From Albugo candida (Eukaryota > Oomycota > Peronosporomycetes > Albuginales > Albuginaceae), in the NCBI GenBank assembly GCA_905220665.1, contig CAJNAR010000145.1:992001-1056000 (forward strand): a stretch of 64,000 bases of DNA, in the 5' to 3' direction. Positions 10,485 through 21,225 of this stretch are shown in pieces (positions within the stretch are counted from its first letter, which is position 1; each line of letters opens with the position of its first letter). A model generated the notes under the pieces. It made no database searches. It had not been told where the DNA came from and worked only from the letters and a program-made list of their open reading frames with translations. The translations under genes and the position numbers were made by a program.

Positions 10485-11184
10485 ATGGCGTCAATTGCCG
10501 CTTCGCCAGGTGCGTTCAATAAAGCTCTACTGAAGTATCGATTCTAAAATGTACATTTTAGTCTACTTAGAAGGACTGAAGAAACGTTGCTTCCCATCCG
10601 TCTCTGAAAGCTATGAAATGTCGTGCAAGAAACGATGTCGATCGATCGACTTTCGATCCGAAGCCGACGACGATGGAAAAGGATGCGTAAAATACACGCA
10701 GAGACAAGTCGAATATCTAGAACAAGTCAAACAGGCAGAGATATCCCGCTTACGGTCTTGTTGTACAAATGTTAGGGTTTACATGCTGATATTTTGCATG
10801 AATTAGAACGGAATGTGAACAATTCATACTGAGAAAGGAAGCTGAATTACAGAAATTAAAACCAGAGGTACTTCGTCCATGTCCAACCAACAGTTCATGT
10901 ACTGATTTCTTGCGAAGATATCCAAATGGCGAGAGCATGCGCTGCAAATCGAAAAACGCTCGGAGCGATACCAACAAGAAAACAAGTTATTGAAGCGCGC
11001 AATCACGATACAGGCTCAGCAAAAAGAAGACTCTCAACGTGAGAATCAAGTGCTAAAGCAGTTGACAGCACAAGCAGCAGAACATATCAAGCGACTAGAG
11101 CAATCGAATTATGCTCTACGTATCCATTTGGAAAAAAGTACTAGCGTCCAAATAACTCATAGGCGATTTCCTGATGTCTTTTGA
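10485..11184 (+). CDS. Coiled-coil protein, four exons, unknown function
   Basis: Proposed exons are 10485-10509, 10571-10754, 10807-10867 and 10918-11184 (about 178 aa; an alternative exon-2 start at 10562 adds three residues). Phases agree at every junction. The introns are 61, 52 and 50 bp, with CTGAT branch-like sites in the last two. The donor of intron 2 is weak (GTCTTG); the others are GTGCGT and GTACTT. The protein is a basic KKRC-containing start followed by a continuous Gln/Glu/Lys/Leu-rich helix, with LLKRAITIQAQQ and LEQSNYALRIHLEK, ending in RFPDVF. It resembles a family of short oomycete coiled-coil proteins with an LKRAxxIQ and a YALRxHL motif, from memory only. It could be bZIP-like, but I do not see a convincing basic DNA-binding segment. 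Confidence 0.65.
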
Positions 11185-11719
11185 TTCGTGGCTGGCATTT
11201 CTTACGATTAATTGTATTCTTCCCGCTTTGCATTTCGATTAAACTTGCGTGGTTGGTCTCTTCTCATTTTGTATTTCTTTGTTCTTTCCTTCGTCTGGAC
11301 GAGGAATCGGTTTGATCTCGAAATCATTCATTGTCAGCTTCTTCGTTATTTTCTGAAACTAATTGCGTGAGCCAAACTAATTATATCTGTCGGTAGACTT
11401 ACGCGGTATTCTTCTTCAAGGTCGAAAGCTCGAGTAGACTGACTCTTGATGTGTATATCTCTGGCTTCAAATTTCCCGCTTGCAAACTATCGGCAAAACT
11501 AGAATGAGATGGAGGACAGGAAGTAGCGATGATAGCTATTTGAGCTTTCCTGTGTCAAGCTTATATAACCTCCCACGATAAATAGCAATAGTGGGAGTCC
11601 AACTTTTAAGAATGGGTTTTTTGATTTTTTGCGACGGAATCCGGAATAATGTGCGGTGCAAAAGCGCGCATGACACGTGCTGATCGTTTTCCATGAGAAT
11701 TGCCGCATTGTGACCTATT
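11185..11719. other. No gene seen
   Basis: About 535 bp. A 79-codon minus-strand frame overlaps 11536-11775, but nothing in it is recognisable. A TTTC/TTC-rich stretch at 11260-11300 is probably the 3' flank of the preceding gene. Confidence 0.4.
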
Positions 11720-12049
11720 ATGCGCACCTTAGGAGCTGACCAATCATCATGCATCAGCGATGAAAACGAAGCCAATCAAGCCATAATAGCTCTTAATTCA
11801 GCCAATCGGCAAGATGATGCAGCCAACCAACATGCGGATCAGCTCCAGGCAGTACATTATTCTATTCTCCAGCGCATTGGGATCGTTGTTTGCGGGTTCT
11901 AGTTTTATGCATTTCTTTCTAAAACCTGACCTGGTATTCAAGACTTGTCGCTATTGTCATAATCATAACTAATTTCTGTTTGTTTGCGACAGACAATCCC
12001 AAATCTTTCCAAAGAAAAACATGCTGATGAAAAACAGACTATAAGCTGA
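11720..12049 (+). CDS. Possible small two-exon helical protein
   Basis: Exon 11720-11887 could splice with phase 0 over a 105-bp intron (donor GTTTGC, branch-like AACTAAT, acceptor GCGACAG) to 11993-12049, giving about 74 aa. The first exon encodes an Ala/Asn/Gln/Asp-rich helix (NEANQAIIALNSANRQDDAA) and the second ends shortly after in KHADEKQTIS. I do not recognise a family. It is weakly supported: short, no motif, and an opposing frame overlaps its start. It may instead be the last part of a longer gene with upstream exons I cannot place. Confidence 0.3.
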
Positions 12050-12269
12050 TTATAATGTCAATAGAGGCGGCACAATTGTTTGCTTGTTTGTCCATTTCTC
12101 TCAATTTGATTACAAACCTAAGGTTAAGTTCGCACCGAAAAAACATGTATTTCTTTACTTCTTATCAATCAACTGGTGGATGCGAGCGCAGCATACGAAG
12201 CGCTGCAGGCTTGAAAATCAACAAACCTTCAAATTAATCTCAAATTGACACATTCAAATTAAAAATCTC

Positions 12270-15200
12270 ATGACTTCTTCGCTCGCTCTTCAGCTGCAGA
12301 GCTTACGTGAAAAGGGTGCCGGCAGTAAACGGCGCATTGTTTCGTTTTTGTACGAGCACCGAGAAGCAGCTCAGCTGGATGATGAAATGATCTACAACAT
12401 GGCATGTAATGGCCTAATTGAGCTACAAAAACTCGACGCTCGATTCGATACTTTCTTGGAAGACCCTTCGAAAACTCAGAAGAACACAAAATATAACGTC
12501 GCAGAATTATTTTCTAGACAAAGAGTCCACTTTCGTCGAGCACACCTTACTCGCGTGGAAGATAGTCAGTTAAGCGCGCAGCTTCGATTCGTCATTGACG
12601 CATTGAGCGGTTACTTTTTACTCAATGCGACACACAAAGTCCTCGAGTTCTTGATTCGACGATATGAGATACATCGCTATAATGTAGATGACGTCATGAC
12701 GATGATAATCTGCTACCACGAGTCTCCTTTTTTCGCTCGTATGTTTCGATTATTACACATTCGAGATACGAGATGGGAATTCCTTCTTTCGGTGAAAACT
12801 CAGAAGCATTCATCTAATGGTGATCACGAAATTATGGTAGTGCGCGATGTTTTGGTCCAACGAGCTTTGGATGACACCTCTTTTATTGAGTTCATCTTTG
12901 ATGCCATCTATCCCTGCGCGAAAGATTCTGTGAAGCATGACGATAACAACCTGAACTCTTATTTCGGCACGTCACTTCCTAGCAATCACTCGAAATTGAT
13001 CAGCTTGTACACTGCTATGGTGCTAGGAGTTGTTCAACGATCGCAAATAATTAGCGAAACACTCCTTCGAAAAATTCTACCGCAACTTTTACGAACATGC
13101 GCTGCAGTACAATGCCCGGATCTACAAATTTCAGGATACATGATCTTGACAAAATTGTCTTCTCGAGCGACTTTCGCAGCTTCGACATTATCGGCTTTGG
13201 TTAAACAAATTGTGAAGCATATTCCAAGAACCGCCTCGAATCACCATACTGTTCTATTCAGTGGATCTGGTTCGAGTTCATATCATGCAATACTATGCTT
13301 GACGCATCTATCTCAAACTCAGCCATTACTAGTACTAGACAGAAGGGTAGCAAAGTATTTTGCTCAGATACCTGATCTTGGTTCGATTCTGCGTAGTGCT
13401 GCCGATAATTACGACATTTCAAACCTGGCTCGGAGCATACTGTATGAGTTTTTAACTAATGTCACTGGTTGCTCGATCGAGGAGAAGGGTGGAAAACGAG
13501 ACTTATATTTTGATAGCGCACAGTGTTTGATCGAAGTGCTGCCAAAATCGACCATGTCACCGATTATAGACGATTTGGTTCAGAAGCTTTTCAGTGAAGC
13601 CGAACTAGCCAATTATGATTTGTCTGATGGCAAAGTTGCATCGATATCGCGACTCTGTCAAGTTTTGAGCCGTAAGTATATGGAAGAGGCTGAAAAGGGC
13701 GTACAAATCTTGCTTCACAATAACGTCAAACTTGAGGAATCTCAGACGTCACATTCGAAAGGAAATAGTAGATTGTACGGTCAACGGGATAAGTTCCTGT
13801 CAGCGACATTCACTAAAGTTCCCAACTCAGCTCGATTCCTCCCTTTTTCAATCGATACTCATGAAACAGCAGAAGTACAAATCACTTCATTAGCACTTGC
13901 ATTGGATCATCCGTCTGGAAATACTCGTCTGCAAGCGATCAAAACTCTGGAGAGCGCAGTTGTCGAAAAGGATCAAGTAGAGTTCTCAGCTATTCTCGAC
14001 AATGGAGACATTCTCTTGCGTCGGTTGCAGGACGATTCTCTGGATATTGTACACTCACTAATATCTTCAAAGATTCTTTCAGGCCTTCTACTTCGTACAT
14101 GCGCACCAAAATCTGTTTGTCAAGCACTTTCACCAACACTCAAGCGCTTTTTGAGCTCTGAGTTCGCAATGAAGTCTTGTCAACATCATCATGAGGAACG
14201 TTCAACTAACAAGAACCCTGTTGATTACCTGAACGTGGCAAATGCATTATTGGGATTTCTTGTTCAAGAATTTGCACCTCACACTGGACACCGTTTTGAT
14301 GATCACATTCTCCAATATTTGCTTTGCTTAATTGCGAACACTCACTACAAGAACCTTTGCTTAATGGCCGATGGTGAAAGCCAAAACTTTCGTGACAATT
14401 CATCGCAAAGCTTTGTGAACAAAATAATAGACTTTACAAGCCAACTTGAGCACCCATTCAGCTCTGCACTGAAAGTATGGCTAAATGAAGGCGGTTCTCG
14501 TTCGCAGAACTGGAGTCAATTCATTCAAGTATTGAGTAAAGCTTTAGCCGAAAACGTAGATCAACTTCTACCTTGCTGTCTTTCCTGGGCACACTCAGAA
14601 GCCAGTCAAGACGATTTAGGACTTGGTTCTCATGAGGCATTGTCTCCAATGCTTCTCATTGAAACATTGGAATGTTCACGCCGTCAAGACATATTAAGTG
14701 GAGCTGACAAGGTGGTACTAGATCGAGCATTCCAAGACGTGCTTTACAAGGAATATATTCATATTTGCACCACAAAACAAGATAAGAAAGACAATGGATC
14801 TCTGTTGTCGATTGTGAAGTTTATCTGCAATTTCGCGATCGATCATTCCGGTGTGTATTCAAAAATGGCTAAGAATCGTTTCGAAAGCTGCTTGATGATT
14901 TTATTATCGGCCCCAGCGACTATCTTTTCCGTGATAGAAACCCAACTTTACAGCTTTCTCAAGCAGTACAAGGCATCAGAAGCAGCTCCAATATCTTCCA
15001 TACCACGCATCAGCTTCAAGTCAAGCATTCTTATGTCTTCAATTCGTGAAATAGGTATCGAGCTAGACGAAGAAGATGAGCGTATTCTTGTATCCGTTGT
15101 TACGAAGCGCTGTATCGATATCGTTCGAAATGCTTTTGAACACGCAGATACTGTGAAGAGTTTCTCGTTATTGGAGAGCACAAATGCGCTACCGGTTGCA

Positions 15201-18200
15201 TTGGTCGCGCTAGTGGACGAACAAGGTGGCGTTCGGCAATCCGCAATTTCTTGCCTGGAGCAGTGGATGGATTATTGCAACAATCAATCTTCTAAAAAAC
15301 GAAGTGGAGGTGATAAAGCTGCCACCATTGAAACTTATCAAAGTGCCATTACGTATTTGCTGGATGCCAAACAAGATATTTTGTATGACTCGACCTCAGC
15401 TAGGCGATTAATTTGGTCATTTTACACAGCCGACAAGATCACAGCACGTAGATTTTACGCTCTACTTGTGCAGTTTGTGTGTTCTAATCCTCCCGAGGAT
15501 TTCAAGGCTAGTGTCAAGATGCTTGAATTATTGAAGGAAGTCGAGGTGGAAACTCTATGGTCAGAGACGAGTGATTTTTTTCAGCAAACTCTCGCAGGCT
15601 TATTACATGTCACCAATCAAAATTCGACAGATGTAGTGGCAGTTTTAGCAGAACTACTGACTCATTACATGAGAGTGCCAAAGAAGCGACAACTTACCAA
15701 ACATTCGAGCAATGCAGTCTTAGCTGTTCTGAAAGCCGACAGCAAACATCGACCATTTGCAGAACTGCAAGCCGCAGCTCTCAACTTGCTTGTACCAACT
15801 CTATTCCAGATGCTTTCGAGCAGTACTCAACTTTCCCTCGTTAAAGCGCTTTTAGAATTGCTGTATCAATCAGAACTTGGGTCGTTGACGATCAAAGCTT
15901 TAGGAGTTCTACAGCAATGGCCTCTGAGCTCGTCGATTTACAGGGATTTACTTCGGGAATTCTCCACTGCTGGTGGTGGCCATCTTGCTCACATTGAGTG
16001 CCTGCTTGAGATTTTGTCACATCAGCTTATAAATCGCCCAGAAGACAGTAATATGGAGATGAGTAGAAGCATGTTTGCGATTCTCAGAGATTTGTTTGCC
16101 TCAATTCTTTCATCCGCAGACATGCACACCAACGTCTCACAATATCTATTTCAGATCCTTTTCGTTTGTCTACGGCATTTGTGCGAGAAAAGCGGGTCGA
16201 TATCAGTAGTGGAGCCTGTGAACAAAATTGTGGAGAAGAAGACATTGAAAAGAAAACCAGGTAAAAAATCAAAATCTCTCATACTGGATGTAAATCGAGA
16301 AGCACAAGATCTCGTTGGGTTCACGCTGCAATGTCTCAGAAGAGAAGGCATCTCGGTTCAAACTCGAAATGATGCACTTCTCTTCGTCGGCGCCCTGGTG
16401 AGCGTAGATCCGGGTAGCGTCCTTAGATCTTTACCGAGCATACTGCATCCAGAAACAGATGTCAAAGGCAACAAGTCGAATCAAAATACTGATGACTACT
16501 CCTTCCACGTGCTAGAAACCATTATCACTTATGTCACTCCTCATGTGGTGATGAATGCTGCTGATGTGGTGCCCAGAAATGGAAGCAGGGCGATCACAAT
16601 TGCGGACTATATTCGTTTATTTGTGGATAATTATGAGGATCTCCAGGTATTTCGACGAAGGCAATTATTCAAGACGTTGACGGGGTGTCTTGGAAAGGAC
16701 TGTATTTCTGAAGTTGTGGTTATCCTGATTGAGCACGCTGTCCACGCGGACGCTGCGATGAACTTTGCGGACCTCTTACATGATGCTCATGCGGTCCTAA
16801 GTGATTGGGATGTGGAAAATCAAATTGAGTCCTTACGAGCAATTCTTGGATTTTGCAACCAATTGCTACCGCAGCTCGCAGAATGCAGCGATGAGAATGG
16901 AAGGGATCAAGACTCGAAAGAAAACGATATGGAAGATGGTGAGTCAAAGCCAGCGAAACTCATGACTTTTTTGCCAGCTAGTCCTAACCAAACTCGCGTC
17001 TTGGAGCAGTCATTGATTGATTATGTGCTGGTGCATTTGTCAGATGAGAAACTCCAGACTTTAACAGATCAAGCCGGGGCAACCTCTGAGGGAGATGAAG
17101 GGGATTTCGAGAGTGGTCATAGATTACAACGTCAGTACCTGCAGCTTGCTCAAGCGACATTGCTCTTTTACAGACGCGTCACACGACAACGAATATGTAC
17201 TCGAGATGCGACGATAGCAATTTTTTGGGTCAATTTGGGAAATCGTGTCATGGAAATTGTCTCCGCGTTACAAAATTTATTATCCACACCAAGTTTTCTG
17301 GCGCTTGTTGGGGAACTACTACATCATGATAATAGTATGGTTCGCAAAAAGGCTATGCAGTTGTTCAATGCACGTTTGGAAGAAAAGCGAAACGACCTGA
17401 CTCCTATCGAAGAACTTTTGTACATGGAGATGATACCGGAGCTTGATGAGATTCTGCAGACGCAAGTAAATGAAGAGTGCAGCGGTGAACACCATTCGAT
17501 ACCATTGAATGTGGAGGCGTGGACAACCATTCAAGTTGCTTTGCTCAGTTTGGATATATTGGCTCGAAATTTTGCGTCAAATCCACAATATCAGAAAAAC
17601 TTTAATTGCGTCTTGAAAAGTATCGTGAAATTTCTCGATGTCGATCTCGAAAGTCTGATCAACCAAGCGAAAAAGACCGGTCAACATGTTCAGGTCATTG
17701 GGTGTGCTTTTGTATGCCTTGCGTCGATTTGCGACGCAACAGGACCTCTAGTCATTCCATTTTTACCTAAATTTTTTCCTCAGCTTTTGCTTGGAATTGA
17801 GGTCAGCGAGCTCAAATTACGAGAAGGGAATTCGAACAGCGGCTTACAACTATTTCTCGAGTGCTTATTACGAGCTTTGCAGACGTTCACTAGCAAAGTA
17901 GCAAAATTTGTGACCCCGTACTTGGCAAGAACGATCCAGTGTCTATTGCTTCCATCGTTACTCGCTACCGATTCCACTTGCTCAAACAGCACAAAAATTA
18001 TACTGGACTCGGCATTCAGAAACGTTATCAACAATGTGGATTTTCGGCATGTGATTCCGGCTCTTACCGGCCCGGTTCTCCAGGCTACCATTGCCACGTC
18101 AAGTGATGCTTCGATGCTCAAGCTACTTTCAATGATGTCGACCATAGTGACAGAACTACCAACGTCTAATGTACGGCAGCACTTGCCATTACTTGCACGA

Positions 18201-19190
18201 TTTTATGTCACCGTCATGGATTTGCGACGACTACATGATTTGCATAGAATCGTGTTGCATGATCTGGATGTACTAGAACACGAAACGTTAGAGTGTCTCG
18301 TGCAGTTTGTGCTCAAGCTGAACGAGAAGCAGTTGAAACCATTTTTTATCAAGCTCATCGAGTGGACGCAAAGTGATTCCGGTCTGTCTCGCCGACTTAC
18401 CTTTTTTCGGTTGCTGTCGAAGCTTACTGAGCACCTTCGAGGAATTATCGTCCCATACTTTGGACACACGTGGCACATGCTAAATTCAACACTGCAAGAA
18501 GTATTATCAGTGTTGAGACTTAAGCATTCACTGGACGAAAGTAACAGCGAAAGCGAGGATGAATTTTTTGCAAACGGACAAGCGTCAAAACCGAAAGCTA
18601 CAAAAAAGGCCAAATTATCAAATGGAGTGATCACTACCGCAAGTACTTGTGCAAGCGATAATTCTGGTACAGGTGGAATTCTTCGAGAGCAATATCTGCT
18701 ATTATTACAACGAACAACTGAAGCTTTTGATGGTTGCTTTGTGCATGATCAGGAGCAAGCATTTGTGACTCCTGATCGTTTCCATGCAATTATGACGTCT
18801 CTTGTGGACACTTTTGATATTTTGACTGTGAGCGACTTGACCACGTCTATCCAGAAGCGTAAAGATGTCATTTACGGATCAGTCGTACCCTGCATAGTGC
18901 ACTTGGCTTGGGCAGTTAAGGACGATTTACTTTGGAAACCCTTACACTATGCTGTCCTGTTAAAGTCACGAAGCCGATGTGGATCAGTACGCCTTGCAAG
19001 CTTGAAAACGATAGAAAAATGTTATCAAATCATTGGCGATGAATTCTTGGTGATGCTTCCAGAGAGTTTGCCGTTTTTGTCAGAGTTGCTTGAAGACAAC
19101 GACAGCGAAGTAGCAAAAACCTGTCAATATGTCATCAAGCAGATAGAAGAAATTTCCGGAGAAAGTTTGGATCAGTACCTGGTAACCTAG
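12270..19190 (+). CDS. UTP10: UTP10/HEATR1, U3 small-subunit processome HEAT-repeat protein
   Basis: A single uninterrupted frame of 2306 aa, close to human HEATR1 (about 2140). The N-terminus has the UTP10 signature of a Leu-rich helix pair with FLLNATHKVLEFLIRRYEIH near residues 110-130. The body is HEAT-type helical repeats. Near the C-terminus (about 2015-2070) the segment LKPFFIKLIEWTQ...FFRLLSKL...FGHTW matches the BP28CT domain. UTP10 belongs to the t-UTP subcomplex that binds nascent pre-18S rRNA in the nucleolus. It is needed for early pre-rRNA cleavages and, in yeast and human, for rDNA transcription. An acidic Ser/Glu stretch and a basic KPKATKKAKL patch (about 2090-2115) may be a nuclear localisation signal. 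The lack of introns over 6.9 kb fits a compact genome. Confidence 0.93.
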   Translation: MTSSLALQLQSLREKGAGSKRRIVSFLYEHREAAQLDDEMIYNMACNGLIELQKLDARFDTFLEDPSKTQKNTKYNVAELFSRQRVHFRRAHLTRVEDSQLSAQLRFVIDALSGYFLLNATHKVLEFLIRRYEIHRYNVDDVMTMIICYHESPFFARMFRLLHIRDTRWEFLLSVKTQKHSSNGDHEIMVVRDVLVQRALDDTSFIEFIFDAIYPCAKDSVKHDDNNLNSYFGTSLPSNHSKLISLYTAMVLGVVQRSQIISETLLRKILPQLLRTCAAVQCPDLQISGYMILTKLSSRATFAASTLSALVKQIVKHIPRTASNHHTVLFSGSGSSSYHAILCLTHLSQTQPLLVLDRRVAKYFAQIPDLGSILRSAADNYDISNLARSILYEFLTNVTGCSIEEKGGKRDLYFDSAQCLIEVLPKSTMSPIIDDLVQKLFSEAELANYDLSDGKVASISRLCQVLSRKYMEEAEKGVQILLHNNVKLEESQTSHSKGNSRLYGQRDKFLSATFTKVPNSARFLPFSIDTHETAEVQITSLALALDHPSGNTRLQAIKTLESAVVEKDQVEFSAILDNGDILLRRLQDDSLDIVHSLISSKILSGLLLRTCAPKSVCQALSPTLKRFLSSEFAMKSCQHHHEERSTNKNPVDYLNVANALLGFLVQEFAPHTGHRFDDHILQYLLCLIANTHYKNLCLMADGESQNFRDNSSQSFVNKIIDFTSQLEHPFSSALKVWLNEGGSRSQNWSQFIQVLSKALAENVDQLLPCCLSWAHSEASQDDLGLGSHEALSPMLLIETLECSRRQDILSGADKVVLDRAFQDVLYKEYIHICTTKQDKKDNGSLLSIVKFICNFAIDHSGVYSKMAKNRFESCLMILLSAPATIFSVIETQLYSFLKQYKASEAAPISSIPRISFKSSILMSSIREIGIELDEEDERILVSVVTKRCIDIVRNAFEHADTVKSFSLLESTNALPVALVALVDEQGGVRQSAISCLEQWMDYCNNQSSKKRSGGDKAATIETYQSAITYLLDAKQDILYDSTSARRLIWSFYTADKITARRFYALLVQFVCSNPPEDFKASVKMLELLKEVEVETLWSETSDFFQQTLAGLLHVTNQNSTDVVAVLAELLTHYMRVPKKRQLTKHSSNAVLAVLKADSKHRPFAELQAAALNLLVPTLFQMLSSSTQLSLVKALLELLYQSELGSLTIKALGVLQQWPLSSSIYRDLLREFSTAGGGHLAHIECLLEILSHQLINRPEDSNMEMSRSMFAILRDLFASILSSADMHTNVSQYLFQILFVCLRHLCEKSGSISVVEPVNKIVEKKTLKRKPGKKSKSLILDVNREAQDLVGFTLQCLRREGISVQTRNDALLFVGALVSVDPGSVLRSLPSILHPETDVKGNKSNQNTDDYSFHVLETIITYVTPHVVMNAADVVPRNGSRAITIADYIRLFVDNYEDLQVFRRRQLFKTLTGCLGKDCISEVVVILIEHAVHADAAMNFADLLHDAHAVLSDWDVENQIESLRAILGFCNQLLPQLAECSDENGRDQDSKENDMEDGESKPAKLMTFLPASPNQTRVLEQSLIDYVLVHLSDEKLQTLTDQAGATSEGDEGDFESGHRLQRQYLQLAQATLLFYRRVTRQRICTRDATIAIFWVNLGNRVMEIVSALQNLLSTPSFLALVGELLHHDNSMVRKKAMQLFNARLEEKRNDLTPIEELLYMEMIPELDEILQTQVNEECSGEHHSIPLNVEAWTTIQVALLSLDILARNFASNPQYQKNFNCVLKSIVKFLDVDLESLINQAKKTGQHVQVIGCAFVCLASICDATGPLVIPFLPKFFPQLLLGIEVSELKLREGNSNSGLQLFLECLLRALQTFTSKVAKFVTPYLARTIQCLLLPSLLATDSTCSNSTKIILDSAFRNVINNVDFRHVIPALTGPVLQATIATSSDASMLKLLSMMSTIVTELPTSNVRQHLPLLARFYVTVMDLRRLHDLHRIVLHDLDVLEHETLECLVQFVLKLNEKQLKPFFIKLIEWTQSDSGLSRRLTFFRLLSKLTEHLRGIIVPYFGHTWHMLNSTLQEVLSVLRLKHSLDESNSESEDEFFANGQASKPKATKKAKLSNGVITTASTCASDNSGTGGILREQYLLLLQRTTEAFDGCFVHDQEQAFVTPDRFHAIMTSLVDTFDILTVSDLTTSIQKRKDVIYGSVVPCIVHLAWAVKDDLLWKPLHYAVLLKSRSRCGSVRLASLKTIEKCYQIIGDEFLVMLPESLPFLSELLEDNDSEVAKTCQYVIKQIEEISGESLDQYLVT

Positions 19191-19875
19191 ATGGGAGGTA
19201 GCAATTCTCCGTTTACACCGTTGCACAAACTAGATATTCGTTTTGATTTATCTTGCATATAAAACAATATCATATTGGCATCCGCACTCGACCTTGTGAA
19301 TACTCTAGTATTGTCTGATACGTATGTCATGCTATCCGGAAATCATCTCGGTGAAAATTGGGTCTTATTTGCACACTATCTAGGTCCATGCGATCTAGAC
19401 GGAGCGGTAGACAAGCCACCACGGGCATCCATTACAAGCTACCTAGTACCCGATTGACACAACATCATGCAAACTAGAGCATGAGGAAGAAGTCATCATG
19501 GGGAATTGTTACATCCAGCCACATAGTTCAATTGTATGGTAAAGTGGATACTTTACATGGCACCTGTGCGTAAGCAACGGTCAATGCATGTCGCCGGTGA
19601 ATGCGAAGTGAGATATATCCATTCTATTGCTATTACGCATTCTATCACCCGTCATCGATAGATCTGTGCTACTTTTGACGAAAAAACAGTACATTGCTGA
19701 GTATCGTTTGATTTTTTTACATGTGCTGCTTTTGCTTTGCTATGATCCAAGTCTGTTGCTATTGCTTCAAATTGCCCCATCACGCTTTTGCATATTCGAG
19801 AGTGCTACGAATACGATGCATGAACTTACCGTCGTTCTTGTCATAGTGTAAGCAACATTACATTAGCCGAGCACG
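19191..19875. other. No gene seen
   Basis: About 685 bp between UTP10 and the small basic protein. Only short frames without ATG support or recognisable motifs are present. Confidence 0.45.
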
Positions 19876-20235
19876 ATGCGAGCAAGCCACAATGGTTTAG
19901 ACTTTCGACGACGAAAGAATTACGGGAAGAGACCGAAATTTTCCAAGTACTCGAGAAACTACGAGAAGCAAAAAGATCAGCTTCCTGATGCTGGTCACTC
20001 TCATTTCAAGCATTCATTTCTTGAGAATCCGTGGGGAGAAATGGAAGCCTCAATTCATGCTACGCATTCGCTTGGAAACAGCGGACAAGGAAATGCTGTC
20101 GCTAGTTTTCCTAGGAAAGAAGCATGGTTTAAACCATCGTTTTTGCTAGATCCGTGGGAACCCCTTATAACTCAATGGCAAATGTACTCGCAAGTCGTAG
20201 GGATAGATGCCTACCCACCTCGATATACAATGTAG
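19876..20235 (+). CDS. Small basic protein with two SFLxxPW motifs
   Basis: 119 aa from ATG 19876. The first 35 residues are strongly basic (FRRRKNYGKRPKFSKYSRN), suggesting RNA binding or nuclear/nucleolar location. Two copies of one short motif follow: FKHSFLENPWGEM (about 44-56) and FKPSFLLDPWEPL (about 85-97). The repeat of F-K-x-S-F-L-x-x-P-W makes the frame very likely to be real. I recall similar xSxLEDPW motifs in small conserved eukaryotic proteins of unknown function, but cannot name the family with certainty. There is no membrane segment or signal peptide. Confidence 0.6.
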   Translation: MRASHNGLDFRRRKNYGKRPKFSKYSRNYEKQKDQLPDAGHSHFKHSFLENPWGEMEASIHATHSLGNSGQGNAVASFPRKEAWFKPSFLLDPWEPLITQWQMYSQVVGIDAYPPRYTM

Positions 20236-21225
20236 CTGAGAAATAACTTGGTAGTATAAATGCAAATATCCTGATCGAGGTCATTAACACTCATTGTCCT
20301 ACGATCAACGGTTGTCACATAATAATTCCATGCGATTGTCACCTCGGAGATATTCGACTTCATACGGTCCAGCAAAGTGAGCAAGAGCTTGATCTATTCA
20401 GTCACGTGCAAGATGAATCGGTGCCACATCCGACTTTACCATCTCGCGTGTATTCGACACAAAATCACAATATGTGAGCCATTATGTCTCTAAGTCAAAG
20501 TCACACACTACCCATCGTGTGAGACCCTACCATATTTCAAATTTGTCTTGTGCAAGTTTTGCAACAGAACGACAAGAACCAGTAATTGTGCGATGACCGG
20601 ACGCCACAGAGAGTACAAAGTCAAAGTGGTCCATTCATGCGGGAAGCAAAATCAGCGGTCATGCAACTAACTTCCGTCAATCAATATCTATGATAATTAG
20701 ACGTGACGATGGACCTTATGCAGCTGAGGTCTACTCCTTCCGCGAAGCGCTCAGCTGTTTCGCTTACGAGACAACGGAAAACATTACTGGTAATACATAA
20801 ATTAGCGCGGAAAATACTTCAGTAGCCTAGTAACGCATGCTGACCATTGAATCTTGATGATTTTGTGCAATGTTTCCTCTATAGACCGGTACATCCACGA
20901 ATTTATGCATCAAGCTTCGATTACTGTGTGCTTGAGAATGAATCAAGCATCTGCGGCATTTGCATCGGAAAAAGATTACTTCGTTGCAGGAATGGAAGAT
21001 CTGGACTCAACATCGCTGGTATAACACGTATGCTAGTACAATATCGACTTATTACTGATACAGCGAATACGTATAGGTCAAAGAGAAACCCCACAATGTG
21101 CCCCGAGATGCAGCTAAATACGTCATGAAAATGTGCACACAAAAGGTGCAAAAATAGGTTCCAGGACATTATTAGTGTGCTTACACCATCCCACACCCGC
21201 GCACTGAGTCGATTAGTGGAGAAAT
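20236..21225. other. No gene seen
   Basis: 990 bp upstream of the amino-acid transporter. The frames are short and carry no recognisable motif on either strand. It presumably contains the transporter promoter near its right end. Confidence 0.45.

Noticed and set aside
11536..11775. 79-codon minus frame
   Set aside because: Reads somewhat protein-like but has no recognised family, splice partner or motif, and it conflicts with the opposing weak small-gene model.
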